This document shows, in pieces, positions 35,653-43,408 of a stretch of DNA of 64,000 nucleotides. Below the pieces are notes generated by a model. It did not search any database, was not told the DNA's origin, and saw nothing but the letters and a program-made list of their open reading frames with translations. This DNA is from Vibrio hepatarius (GTDB lineage Bacteria > Pseudomonadota > Gammaproteobacteria > Enterobacterales > Vibrionaceae): positions 62,001-126,000 of the forward strand of contig NZ_LHPI01000009.1 in assembly GCF_001274785.1 (NCBI RefSeq), written 5' to 3'. Made by a program: the position numbers and the translations under genes. Numbering within the stretch: position 1 is the stretch's first letter; every line of letters begins with the position of its first letter.

Positions 35653-36165
35653 TCAATAATAACTATTTTCGACCAATTTACGCCAAACTTTAGGTGTTGT
35701 TAAATGAGTAATATCATTTTTGGAACGCAGCGCATCCCTGATGTCTGTGCTGCGAACCTTGATTTTCTCTGGGCACGCCATCACTGACCAACGTGAAAGG
35801 ATCTCTTGTGACTTGTAAAACTTAGCAAAATTGATCAAATTGTCTGGTCCCATCACAAACGTTAGTTCCGATTGAGGGTATTTCGCTTCAAGTGCTTCTA
35901 AAACGGCAAATGTGGTCACACTTTGTCCGGGTTGGTGGAGCTGTTCTTCAATCGTTGAGCGCTCAACGTTGGCCAAATCCATATCGCTAATAAACGCATC
36001 GACCAATTCACAACGCACAGGGTAATCCAGCATCTCTTTGCCCCAAGCATGAGCAATACTTGGCAGTAGCAAGACTTTATCGAAATGAGAAAGTGACTCT
36101 ATTACGCTCTTATGACCCAGGCTTGGCGGATTGAAGGCACTACCAAAGACAGCAATTTTGCTCAT
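35653..36165 (-). CDS. NadD-like nucleotidyltransferase with altered HIGH motif
   Basis: This 170-aa protein has the nucleotidyltransferase fold with N-terminal GSAFNPPSLGHK. In canonical NadD/NadR enzymes this is GxFxPxHxGH, and here the first His of the HxGH pair is Ser. A late RSTDIRDAL matches the family's ISSTxxR-type phosphate loop. It is shorter than housekeeping NadD (about 210 aa), so it is probably an accessory nicotinate/nicotinamide mononucleotide adenylyltransferase. It is divergent from nadE, which supports a role in NAD synthesis. Activity with the altered motif is uncertain. Confidence 0.8.
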   Translation of the reverse strand: MSKIAVFGSAFNPPSLGHKSVIESLSHFDKVLLLPSIAHAWGKEMLDYPVRCELVDAFISDMDLANVERSTIEEQLHQPGQSVTTFAVLEALEAKYPQSELTFVMGPDNLINFAKFYKSQEILSRWSVMACPEKIKVRSTDIRDALRSKNDITHLTTPKVWRKLVENSYY

Positions 36166-36185
36166 TTTTTCCCTTAAACGTTAGT

Positions 36186-36207
36186 GAAAACTGTGATCAC
36201 AGTTTTC
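36186..36207. promoter_or_regulatory. Perfect 22-bp palindrome between nadD-like gene and nadE
   Basis: Two 11-bp arms (GAAAACTGTGA and its exact complement) meet without a spacer, 20 nt before the NadD-like start codon. It is a strong candidate operator for an unidentified dimeric repressor acting on one or both divergent genes. Confidence 0.6.
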
Positions 36208-36344
36208 TAATCGATTCATTTAGGTATCATAGGACTCAGTTGTCTTAGGATATCGCCCTTAACTGGATTAGGAAAGGCTCTACCCTAAGGCGACTCATCG
36301 TTTTGACAGATTTTAAACTATATTGCTTGCAGGAAGGATAGATT

Positions 36345-37172
36345 ATGGAACAGTTGATCCGCGAGGAAATGCGTGTACAACCCTCTATAGACCCACATTT
36401 TGAAATCACCCGTCGTGTGGATTTCATCAAACGCAAACTTCTAGAATCCGGCTGCAAAGCTGTTGTGCTTGGCATCAGTGGTGGTGTTGACTCAACCACT
36501 TGCGGTCGTTTAGCGCAGATGGCCGTAGATCAACTTAATGAAGAACAAGGCGGCGGTTACCAGTTCATCGCGGTACGTCTTCCTTACGGCGAACAGAAAG
36601 ATGAAGACGAAGCGCAACTAGCCCTTAGCTTTATTAAGCCAACGCACTCAGTATCGATCAATATTCAGCAAGGTGTGGACGGCATTCACGCGGCAACTAA
36701 CACCGCGCTGGAAGGCACAGGGCTGATTCCACAAGATCCAGCCAAAGTCGATTTTGTAAAAGGTAACGTAAAAGCGCGCGCTCGTATGGTTGCTCAATAT
36801 GAAGTAGCGGGTTACGTAGGCGGTTTGGTGCTGGGTACTGACCACTCCGCGGAAAACATTACTGGTTTCTACACGAAATTTGGTGACGGCGCGTGCGACC
36901 TAGCCCCTCTATTTGGCTTGAACAAACGCCAAGTACGTCAAGTCGCGGCAACACTTGGTGCACCAGAGCTATTGGTGAAGAAAGTTCCGACTGCGGATTT
37001 AGAAGAGCTGGCACCACAAAAAGCCGACGAAGATGCACTAAGCCTGACCTACGACCAAATCGACGATTTTCTAGAAGGCAAACCTGTGGCAGATGACGTA
37101 GTCAAACGCCTAGTTCACATCTACACCATTACTCAGCACAAACGTCAGCCAATCCCAACCATCTACGACTGA
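36345..37172 (+). CDS. nadE: Ammonia-dependent NAD+ synthetase
   Basis: This 275-aa enzyme converts nicotinic acid adenine dinucleotide and ammonia to NAD using ATP. The PP-loop motif [13 protein letters not shown] (about 45-57) binds ATP, and later conserved segments include [20 protein letters not shown] and [17 protein letters not shown]. There is no glutaminase domain, so it is the ammonia-dependent form. An AAGGA ribosome site precedes the ATG. It is divergent from the NadD-like gene across a palindromic site. Confidence 0.95.
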   Translation: MEQLIREEMRVQPSIDPHFEITRRVDFIKRKLLESGCKAVVLGISGGVDSTTCGRLAQMAVDQLNEEQGGGYQFIAVRLPYGEQKDEDEAQLALSFIKPTHSVSINIQQGVDGIHAATNTALEGTGLIPQDPAKVDFVKGNVKARARMVAQYEVAGYVGGLVLGTDHSAENITGFYTKFGDGACDLAPLFGLNKRQVRQVAATLGAPELLVKKVPTADLEELAPQKADEDALSLTYDQIDDFLEGKPVADDVVKRLVHIYTITQHKRQPIPTIYD

Positions 37173-37185
37173 TCGTTTTGCGTTA

Positions 37186-37217
37186 AAAGGCTTATTCACA
37201 CGTATGAATAAGCCTTT
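37186..37217 (+). terminator. Intrinsic terminator of nadE
   Basis: A perfect 13-bp stem (AAAGGCTTATTCA/TGAATAAGCCTTT) with a 6-nt loop sits 13 nt after the nadE stop. The U-tract is short but the stem is strong. Confidence 0.85.
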
Positions 37218-37450
37218 ATACAAACATGCTAACAGTAGCGTAATCACGCCTCACACTTTCTTACAACGTAAGACTAAGCCGCCAAATTTTGACCGTTTTC
37301 TGATAATTTCTCTATAGATACTTAGCATCGTTTTTACTAGAATAGCCGATTGGATTCTCATTCCAATCCAATTAACGACTCAGATAATAACTTTGTTCGT
37401 CATCTTAAGTTCTATCGTTTTGGTTTCTTCAACGATTAAAGTATTTGTAT

Positions 37451-37999
37451 ATGGATCAAGATAAATTCACCAATATTTATCGCTTGCCGACTGCGATTCA
37501 AATCCGCATCGGTAAATGGCAACAGACATTTAATGGCACTTCTGATCTTGTTATGCATCAGGCGATTACTGTCCGCAATCAACAATACCGTAAGGCTGAT
37601 TTTCTGCCGACGGGTTGGTGCGTCAAATTCTTTGATAAAAACGATATTTCGGTTACCCACCACGGTAAGTATATCCAGACTGCGCTGCGCACCATGATTG
37701 ACAGAAAGGTGTCGTACAAACGTATTTACCTATCTCGATTACCGCTAGAACAAGCTGAACCCGCGCTTATTGCGTTTAAGAAAGAGTGGATCAGCCAGCA
37801 TAATCGCGTGGCGAAGAAATATAACCAGATTAAGAAGAAGCAGTTTATTCGCCTGGCGATGGAAGAACTAGAGACTCTTTATCCAGCGATCACCAAAGAA
37901 GAGTTTGATGCCAAACTGTGGAATAAACTGGTGATGTCTGAACTCGGCAACCCGAAGAAGTTCGACAACCCTTACTTTGTTAAAAAAGCAACGGTTTAA
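37451..37999 (+). CDS. Basic protein of unknown function
   Basis: The protein is 182 aa from the ATG at 37451; a TTG 6 nt earlier is also in frame. It is cytoplasmic, rich in Lys, Arg and aromatic residues, with no signal peptide or membrane helix, and has a basic helix around 118-135 (NRVAKKYNQIKKKQFIR). The composition suggests nucleic-acid contact, possibly related to phage-integrase-like N-terminal arms, but no catalytic motif is visible. I do not recognise a family. It converges on the next gene with a 4-nt overlap. Confidence 0.6.
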   Translation: MDQDKFTNIYRLPTAIQIRIGKWQQTFNGTSDLVMHQAITVRNQQYRKADFLPTGWCVKFFDKNDISVTHHGKYIQTALRTMIDRKVSYKRIYLSRLPLEQAEPALIAFKKEWISQHNRVAKKYNQIKKKQFIRLAMEELETLYPAITKEEFDAKLWNKLVMSELGNPKKFDNPYFVKKATV

Positions 38000-38012
38000 A
38001 GCAAACCGTTGC
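37988..38012 (-). terminator. Terminator embedded in the ends of two convergent genes
   Basis: GCAACGGTTT and AAACCGTTGC form a 10-bp stem. On the minus strand it is followed by TTTTTTA. The stop codons of both convergent genes lie inside the hairpin. Confidence 0.8.
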
Positions 38013-38277
38013 GTTGCAACCCGCGTCTGACGCTGGTGCACATCTTGCCAAATCGGCGTATCTCATCAAACTGTGGCGTAATGCCACGATCCATTGCCGA
38101 TTCCCAGTAGCTCAACTCAGAGTCCACCATTTCAAGCAACTTCTTTGGACATCCGGTGCAATTACCTTTGGTACCACAAATAAAGGTTTCTGGCGCATAG
38201 AGAGGAAGGGTCGTTTTAACTTGTTCGATGATAGAACGCATCGCAGTCACGCGATCTGGTTTGAGGTTTGCGCTCAT
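37996..38277 (-). CDS. Small Cys-motif protein of unknown function
   Basis: The protein is 93 aa from the ATG at 38277, which has an AAGG ribosome site; a longer frame to 38313 adds only a poor N terminus. It has a compact cysteine motif CGTKGNCTGCPKK (C-x5-C-x2-C, about 34-46) and one more Cys near the C terminus, which together could bind zinc or an iron-sulfur cluster. The rest is helical. I do not recognise the family. It converges on the basic protein gene. Confidence 0.65.
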   Translation of the reverse strand: MSANLKPDRVTAMRSIIEQVKTTLPLYAPETFICGTKGNCTGCPKKLLEMVDSELSYWESAMDRGITPQFDEIRRFGKMCTSVRRGLQRNGLL

Positions 38278-38317
38278 AATAACCTTGTGGAGCATAGGTG
38301 TAACAGAGCGCAAATTA

Positions 38318-38347
38318 TAGGTATTGGCAATGAAAAGCCAATACCTA
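38318..38347 (-). terminator. Hairpin downstream of arcC
   Basis: A perfect 11-bp stem (TAGGTATTGGC/GCCAATACCTA) with an 8-nt loop lies 47 nt after the arcC stop, before the small Cys protein gene. No long U-tract follows. Confidence 0.6.
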
Positions 38348-38394
38348 GAGAGGGTAAATTTGTCGCCTCATAAAGGTCTGAGGCACTTTATGCA

Positions 38395-39324
38395 TCAGTA
38401 GTATTCGATGCCTTCGCCTTGCTTGATTAACGTGCCCGCTTCATTGCAGATCACTTTATCAAGATCAAACAGCGAACCGATGGCTGCATCACCACGACCT
38501 GACTCTACAAACTTACATACCGCGTCAACTTTTGGTCCCATAGAACCAGCAGGGAAAGAGAACTCAGACAGACCTTTTGGCGTTGCCACTTTCATTTCTG
38601 CTTGGTCTGGTTTGCCGTAGTTACGGTAGATTGAGCCGTCAGTCAGAATCACAAACAAGTCGGCGTTGATCTTCTCTGCCAATAGTTCTGCAGTTAAGTC
38701 TTTGTCGATAACACACTCTACGCCCACACTGCGACCTTGCTCGATGCAAACAGGCACACCGCCGCCGCCGCACGCAATTACAACGTTTCCAGCAGTCAGT
38801 AGGGTTTCAACTTGGGGTACTTCTACAATGTCTTGTGGCATCGGAGATGGCACCACGCGGCGGTAGTACTCACCGTCAGCTTTAAACACTTTGTCACTTG
38901 CCGCCATCAACTCTTTCGCTTTCGCTTCGCTGTAGACCGGACCAACAAACTTAGTTGGATTAGCAAACGCAGGGTCGCTCTTGCTCACTTGGGTTTGAGT
39001 CACCAAAGTTGCAATGTTTAAGCTCGCATCGCAGTTTCTCAGCTCTTGCTGCAGCATGTAACCGACCATACCGCAGGTTTGAGAGCCCAAAACATCCATT
39101 GGGTAAGGCGTCGTTTCAGGTGAGTACTCTTGATAAGCGGCATTTTGTTCCATCAATAGACCTACTTGCGGGCCATTGCCATGTACAATCACAACTTCAT
39201 GTTGCTTAGCGATTGCCGCGATACTCTCTGCCGCTTTTTGAATGTTTTCTCTTTGATTTTCAGCAGTTAAAGCTTGACCACGAGCCAAAAGAGCGTTGCC
39301 ACCCAGCGCTAATACGATACGCAT
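38395..39324 (-). CDS. arcC: Carbamate kinase
   Basis: The protein is 309 aa from the ATG at 39324, set by a GGAGG ribosome site 8 nt upstream. It makes ATP and carbamate from carbamoyl phosphate and ADP. The N-terminal LALGGNALL, VIVHGNGPQVG and ACGGGGVPV motifs of the amino-acid-kinase fold are all present, at the usual length. No arginine deiminase, ornithine carbamoyltransferase or antiporter gene adjoins it here, so it is separated from a classical arc operon or serves another pathway such as purine or agmatine breakdown. Confidence 0.94.
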   Translation of the reverse strand: MRIVLALGGNALLARGQALTAENQRENIQKAAESIAAIAKQHEVVIVHGNGPQVGLLMEQNAAYQEYSPETTPYPMDVLGSQTCGMVGYMLQQELRNCDASLNIATLVTQTQVSKSDPAFANPTKFVGPVYSEAKAKELMAASDKVFKADGEYYRRVVPSPMPQDIVEVPQVETLLTAGNVVIACGGGGVPVCIEQGRSVGVECVIDKDLTAELLAEKINADLFVILTDGSIYRNYGKPDQAEMKVATPKGLSEFSFPAGSMGPKVDAVCKFVESGRGDAAIGSLFDLDKVICNEAGTLIKQGEGIEYY

Positions 39325-39665
39325 AAACATATCCTCCAAAAATGGGATAAAAATAACCAAAAATTATGTTCTGTAATTTGTCGAAGTAGAGATTAATTAA
39401 TTGTTGGCTGGGAAATCGTGACTTAAATCTATTAAATTTGGCATGCATATTCTGGGATATTTTTGCATGAATTTATAAACTGAATAGTATTTCACTTATA
39501 AACACAAAGGTTATTCACAACGCTATTAAATAGGCTCATATCATGAATAGTTAATTGACTGAGTTTCACAACACGAAGCAAAACTTTGTTCGAGTTCTTA
39601 ACGTCTATCACAGATTGGTTTATATTTTTAGAATCTCATCGATAATTATCCAAGGATTATTCAAC
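39325..39665. promoter_or_regulatory. Divergent intergenic region between arcC and DUF924 gene
   Basis: This AT-rich region with no supportable gene contains both divergent promoters. TGAATAGTATTTCA (39481-39494) resembles an ArgR box (TGAAT-N4-ATTCA with one mismatch), about 155 nt upstream of arcC. A second box at the usual 3-bp spacing is not convincing. Confidence 0.4.
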
Positions 39666-40229
39666 ATGCGAGACACTATAAGCCAAGCCTACACTCCCCA
39701 AACAGTGCTGCAGTTCTGGTTTAAAGAGCTCACAGCGCAAGACTGGTTCTCGGGTTCAAAACAGTTAGATAGCACGATCAATCAGCGTTTTGGTGAACTA
39801 TTGAAACATGCTGAAAAGTCGGAACTTTTTGAGTGGCGATCCACACCTCACGGGCGCTTGGCAGAAATCATTGTCCTTGACCAATTTTCTCGCAATGTTT
39901 ACCGCAATACACCACAGGCTTTCGCGCAAGATCCAATGGCGCTAGTGCTCGCTCAAGAAGCGATTATGCTTGAAATGGATCAACAGCTCACGACGATAGA
40001 AAAGAGCTTTTTATATATGCCTTTTATGCATAGTGAATCGAATATTATTCACGAAAAAGCACTGGAACTGTTTAGTGCTCCGGGTTTAGAGAATAATTAT
40101 GATTTTGAATTAAAACATAAAGTGATTATCGACCGATTTGGCCGCTACCCTCATCGCAATGATATATTGGGAAGAGTAAGTACTCAGGAAGAGATCGAAT
40201 TTTTAAAACAGCCTAATTCCAGTTTTTAA
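39666..40229 (+). CDS. DUF924 family protein
   Basis: The protein is 187 aa from the ATG at 39666, which has an AAGGA ribosome site; a longer upstream frame would add a non-conserved extension. Family marks include VLQFWFKELTAQDWF near the N terminus, HGRLAEIIVLDQFSRNVYR and FLYMPFMHSES. DUF924 proteins are helical, TPR-like cytoplasmic proteins of unknown role. It is followed after 28 nt by the dehydrogenase gene, probably in one operon. Confidence 0.88.
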   Translation: MRDTISQAYTPQTVLQFWFKELTAQDWFSGSKQLDSTINQRFGELLKHAEKSELFEWRSTPHGRLAEIIVLDQFSRNVYRNTPQAFAQDPMALVLAQEAIMLEMDQQLTTIEKSFLYMPFMHSESNIIHEKALELFSAPGLENNYDFELKHKVIIDRFGRYPHRNDILGRVSTQEEIEFLKQPNSSF

Positions 40230-40257
40230 AATTCATCGAAAAACAAGGACAATAAAA

Positions 40258-41247
40258 GTGAAAATAGCAATCTTAGATGACTACCAAGACCAAGTTCGAC
40301 AACTTTCTTGCTTTTCGATTCTGAACGAACACGATGTCACCATTTTCAACGATACTGTTACTGACTTAGATCTCTTGGTTGCAAGATTACTTCCGTTCGA
40401 TGTGCTGGTGCTCATTCGCGAACGCACCGAAATAACGCCGCAGTTACTCGCTCGCTTACCCAACCTAAAACTCATTAGCCAAACCGGTAAAATCAGTAAT
40501 CATCTTTGTTTGGACGATTGCACCCAACACCAAGTCGCGGTCGCCGAAGGGATTGGTTCACCAACCGCGCCAGCCGAGCTCGCGTGGGCATTATTGATGG
40601 CATCGATGCGACATCTTCCTGCGTACATTGAGCAGTTCAAACAAGGCAGTTGGCAACAATCTGGGCAACTTGGTTTAGGCTCCACGTTGGCCGGTTTAAC
40701 CTTAGGTATCTGGGGATACGGCAAGATAGGCCAACGCCTTGCTCGCTATGCCCAAGCATTTGATATGAAGGTGATGGTTTGGGGCAGTGAGCAATCACGC
40801 GTGAAAGCCAGCTCTGACGGACATAGTGCAGCAGAGAGCAAACAAGCGTTATTTCAAAGCTGCGACATTGTCTCACTGAACTTGCGCCTCAATGACGCTA
40901 CGCGTTATATCGTCAGTAAACACGACCTAGATATGATGAAAATGGATTCCTTGCTGCTCAATGTCAGTCGTGCAGAACTGATCGAGCCCAACGCGCTCTA
41001 CAATACCTTGCTGGAATCCCCAAGCAAACGCGCTGCGGTAGACGTCTATGAACAAGAACCAGCCAATTTATACAACCAGCCACTACTGACGTTACCTAAC
41101 GTGGTCGCGACGCCGCACCTTGGATACGTCGAGCGCAACAGTTACGAGCTGTACTTTAAATGGGCGTTAGAGAACGTAGCGTGTTTTGCAAAAGGACAAC
41201 CAGAAAACATCGCCAACCCACAAGTCCTCGGTGAGTGTACTCAGTAG
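40258..41247 (+). CDS. D-2-hydroxyacid dehydrogenase family protein
   Basis: This 329-aa NAD(P)-dependent dehydrogenase starts at GTG. It has the split catalytic domain with the nucleotide-binding loop GIWGYGKIGQRLARYA (about 150-165). The catalytic Arg is in SLNLRLNDATRY, the Glu in DVYEQEP, and the His in TPHLGYVE. It reduces a 2-keto acid or oxidises a D-2-hydroxy acid, and the substrate is not predictable. It lies 28 nt after the DUF924 gene, and its end overlaps the convergent PduO-like gene by 7 nt. Confidence 0.9.
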   Translation: MKIAILDDYQDQVRQLSCFSILNEHDVTIFNDTVTDLDLLVARLLPFDVLVLIRERTEITPQLLARLPNLKLISQTGKISNHLCLDDCTQHQVAVAEGIGSPTAPAELAWALLMASMRHLPAYIEQFKQGSWQQSGQLGLGSTLAGLTLGIWGYGKIGQRLARYAQAFDMKVMVWGSEQSRVKASSDGHSAAESKQALFQSCDIVSLNLRLNDATRYIVSKHDLDMMKMDSLLLNVSRAELIEPNALYNTLLESPSKRAAVDVYEQEPANLYNQPLLTLPNVVATPHLGYVERNSYELYFKWALENVACFAKGQPENIANPQVLGECTQ

Positions 41248-41762
41248 CTGCGGCTAACAAACTCCACTTCCTGTACCTGTCTGACGCGATTGGTATAAGA
41301 AGCAAGTGCGTACATGACATTGGCAAGCAAGTTGGCGTAACGAAATAACACTGCGTCTGGTGATCGTTTTCCTGAATGTTCGATCGCAACTAAGGTGCGA
41401 ACAATTTTCTTCGCCTGAGTGCGGCAAAGGTGTAACTCTGCCGCAACCGCATCTCCTCCCGGTAGCACAAATCCCCTAAAGCCACCGTCCAGTTTATCGC
41501 GCAGTAGGTTGTAATCCTGATACAGCTCTTGAAGCTCTTTTTCTCCAATCGCGAGCTTGCCACGCACCGAACCGTTGAGGTGGTAGACGTTCGGTTGAAC
41601 CCGAGTCAGGATATCGCGGCTCAATGGGTCTAGCTCTTTGGTTAACACCAGCCCAATTCGGCTACAGAGTTCATCCGCTGCGATTTCGAAATCGCACACT
41701 GGACTGTCTTCATAGATAAAGGGATAGCATATCTCGCCGTGATCCTTGCTAACTGGTTTCAC
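41241..41762 (-). CDS. Degenerate PduO-type cobalamin adenosyltransferase-like protein
   Basis: This 173-aa four-helix protein is related to PduO-type ATP:cob(I)alamin adenosyltransferases. GFVLPGGDAVAAELHLCRT (about 111-129) matches the family core, and FEIAADELCSRIGL resembles the first helix. The N-terminal ATP-binding TKxGDxGxT motif is absent, the RRAER catalytic stretch reads KKIVR, and the NRLSD motif is replaced. It may bind a tetrapyrrole without adenosylating it. It follows hutZ on the same strand after 93 nt that include a terminator, so coupling to heme use is possible but unproven. Confidence 0.72.
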   Translation of the reverse strand: MKPVSKDHGEICYPFIYEDSPVCDFEIAADELCSRIGLVLTKELDPLSRDILTRVQPNVYHLNGSVRGKLAIGEKELQELYQDYNLLRDKLDGGFRGFVLPGGDAVAAELHLCRTQAKKIVRTLVAIEHSGKRSPDAVLFRYANLLANVMYALASYTNRVRQVQEVEFVSRSY

Positions 41763-41780
41763 ATCAAACTCCTAAGATTG

Positions 41781-41805
41781 AAAAAGGGCCTAAATTGGCC
41801 CTCTT
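41781..41805 (-). terminator. Intrinsic terminator after hutZ
   Basis: On the minus strand GGGCC-AATTTA-GGCCC is followed by TTTTT. It separates hutXZ from the PduO-like gene, although read-through is possible. Confidence 0.75.
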
Positions 41806-41855
41806 GAGTCTATCTCAACCGCGTGTGGCGGTTAATCTTTTTTAGCGACACAGGT

Positions 41856-42386
41856 TTATGCGTTGGACGCTTTCTTGTGTCCTTCTTGCAAGTGGACGAA
41901 ATCGACTAAATCATCGCCTGACACTTGGTAGGCCTGACCAAAACCTTTTACGAACAAACCATGCTCTGGTTTGAAATTGAACAGTACAAAGTCTTGCAGT
42001 TGGCTTAAACCGTCAATGATTTCGCCGAAACGTTCTTGCAACTGCGCAATCACTTGGTTCCACTGTTCACTGTCGCGCTCAACGACCTTTGCTACCGCAT
42101 CGAACGTCAGACGCTTACGAGCAAACAACTGCTTTGAGCCACCTTCGTCTTCGATCATCATAATCGAAACGCTCGGATTCACTTGTAGGTTGCGAGCGTG
42201 ACGGGCAATTTCTGAGATCAACACAAAATAACCATCTTGGTTTTGCACAAACGGTGCGTAGCTGACATTTGGTCGACCATCTGCATCTACTGTCGCCAAC
42301 TGCAAGGTACGACGCTCTTGACGAAACTCTTGAATTTCTGGCCCTAATCGTCCTTGCAGACGCTCTTGTTTTACTTGTTGATCCAT
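41856..42386 (-). CDS. hutZ: Heme utilization protein HutZ
   Basis: This 176-aa split-barrel, FMN-binding-like fold protein contains LATVDADGRPNVSYAPF (about 32-48) and a C-terminal GFGQAYQVSGDDLVDFVHLQEGHKK. HutZ degrades heme to release iron in Vibrio cholerae, using a His near the C terminus for heme binding (a His is present in HLQEGHK). It is downstream of hutX and near the tonB1-hutBCD cluster. The gene normally accompanying it, hutW, is decayed here. Confidence 0.93.
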   Translation of the reverse strand: MDQQVKQERLQGRLGPEIQEFRQERRTLQLATVDADGRPNVSYAPFVQNQDGYFVLISEIARHARNLQVNPSVSIMMIEDEGGSKQLFARKRLTFDAVAKVVERDSEQWNQVIAQLQERFGEIIDGLSQLQDFVLFNFKPEHGLFVKGFGQAYQVSGDDLVDFVHLQEGHKKASNA

Positions 42387-42503
42387 TCTTTGACTCCTGA
42401 CTTTCTCTTATAATTTTAACTAACTAAACATGGTTTGCTGACATTTGTTGTTACATCAATGAGAAGTGAGCTAAAGCGACTTTCCATGTTCGGCAAAGTT
42501 GAG

Positions 42504-43007
42504 TTATTGGCTGTACGCGCGTTGCCACTGTTTAAATTGAGTAACTTGCTCTTCAATAAGTTGGCGTTTTTCATCACGCCCTAAGTAGATTTTGAAGATG
42601 TTGTGCCCTTCTTCACTAAAGAACCCGAAGTAATGGCTTTCTCGTCCCATAAACGGTTTGCTCACCAGCGCGATGTTTTTCACGTTGTCCAATTTTAGGT
42701 GGCCGTGCAGTTCGCCTTCTTTACCCATCAGGTTGTAGTAACCACGGGCAAGCTTGCCTTTTGGAAACGGCGCCTTGACTTCAAAGATCGAACCAAACGA
42801 ATGCATGATGGTCGTCACAGGACCAAATCCCACCAACTGCTCCAAAATAGTTTGTGCGTGTACGCCATCGACCAGCGCGACCATTTCGTCCGGTAGTGCC
42901 GACACGGCCTCAAACTCAGAAATATTCAAACGCTCTGCGATCGCGGCAGGTAGCAGTGTCGGTTCTTGCTCAATCAACTGAGCCACTTGTTGTTTTAGTA
43001 CTTCCAT
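42504..43007 (-). CDS. hutX: Heme carrier protein HutX
   Basis: The protein is 167 aa from the ATG at 43007; a GTG at 43016 adds three residues. HutX is a cytoplasmic heme-binding protein that passes heme to HutZ. The N-terminal helical region (QVAQLIEQEPTLLPAAIAERL) and the core segments FGPVTTIMHSFGSIFEVKAPFPKG and GYYNLMGKEGELHGHL are typical. It is followed by hutZ after 117 nt. Immediately upstream lies the hutW remnant, whose stop codon touches the GTG. Confidence 0.92.
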   Translation of the reverse strand: MEVLKQQVAQLIEQEPTLLPAAIAERLNISEFEAVSALPDEMVALVDGVHAQTILEQLVGFGPVTTIMHSFGSIFEVKAPFPKGKLARGYYNLMGKEGELHGHLKLDNVKNIALVSKPFMGRESHYFGFFSEEGHNIFKIYLGRDEKRQLIEEQVTQFKQWQRAYSQ

Positions 43008-43016
43008 ATTCTTCAC

Positions 43017-43282
43017 TTATTGCGCTACAGCGACTTTTAGCGCTGTCTGTTGTGGATACGTATGCGGTAAAACTTGTGGGCAACCTTGTGCTAAGGTGAC
43101 TGCCCAAAATTGACCTGCCAACGTCAGGAATAAATATTCTTTTTCAATCTTGGCCAACCGCGATCATGCCACACCTCAAGCAGCGGCTCTGAGCAATTTG
43201 AACCCTGAATAGATTCATCAAATTTATCAATATCTCGCCTTACATAAAGCTTGAAACACTTGTTATTACTCGCTTCACGCTA
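43017..43282 (-). pseudogene. hutW: C-terminal remnant of hutW (radical SAM heme enzyme), frameshifted
   Basis: Directly upstream of hutX the minus strand reads as two overlapping frames of one lost protein. The first runs ...DIDKFDESIQ to SEPLLEVWHDRG. At about 43155-43160 the frame shifts, and reading continues as LAKIEKEYLFLTLAGQFWA, then VTLAQGCPQVL, ending at a TAA abutting hutX. Adding one T restores a continuous HDRG-LAKIEKEY. The AGQFWAVTLAQ segment is like the C terminus of ChuW/HutW radical SAM proteins, and hutW precedes hutX in V. cholerae. Only about 85 of about 450 codons remain, so the enzyme is lost from this locus. The left limit is approximate. Confidence 0.7.
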
Positions 43283-43305
43283 AATTGGCTTAAAAGTGAC
43301 AAAAT

Positions 43306-43347
43306 GATAATTTGCAGTGAATGATAATGCAATTGATAATTGATATT
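43306..43347. promoter_or_regulatory. Fur-box-like GATAAT repeats upstream of tonB
   Basis: Four GATAAT-like hexamers (43306, 43323, 43335 and GATATT at 43342) occur within 42 bp upstream of tonB. Fur sites are built from repeats of GATAAT, and heme uptake genes are classical Fur targets. The match to the 19-bp consensus is partial. Confidence 0.65.
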
Positions 43348-43408
43348 ATTTGCGTTGTAGGTGATAATCCTACTCCAATTTTTAACCGTATAGATTTGTG
43401 AGGGTAGA

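Noticed and set aside
36186-36207. CRP site between nadD-like gene and nadE
   Set aside because: TGTGA and TCACA are adjacent with no spacer, while CRP needs 6 bp between them.
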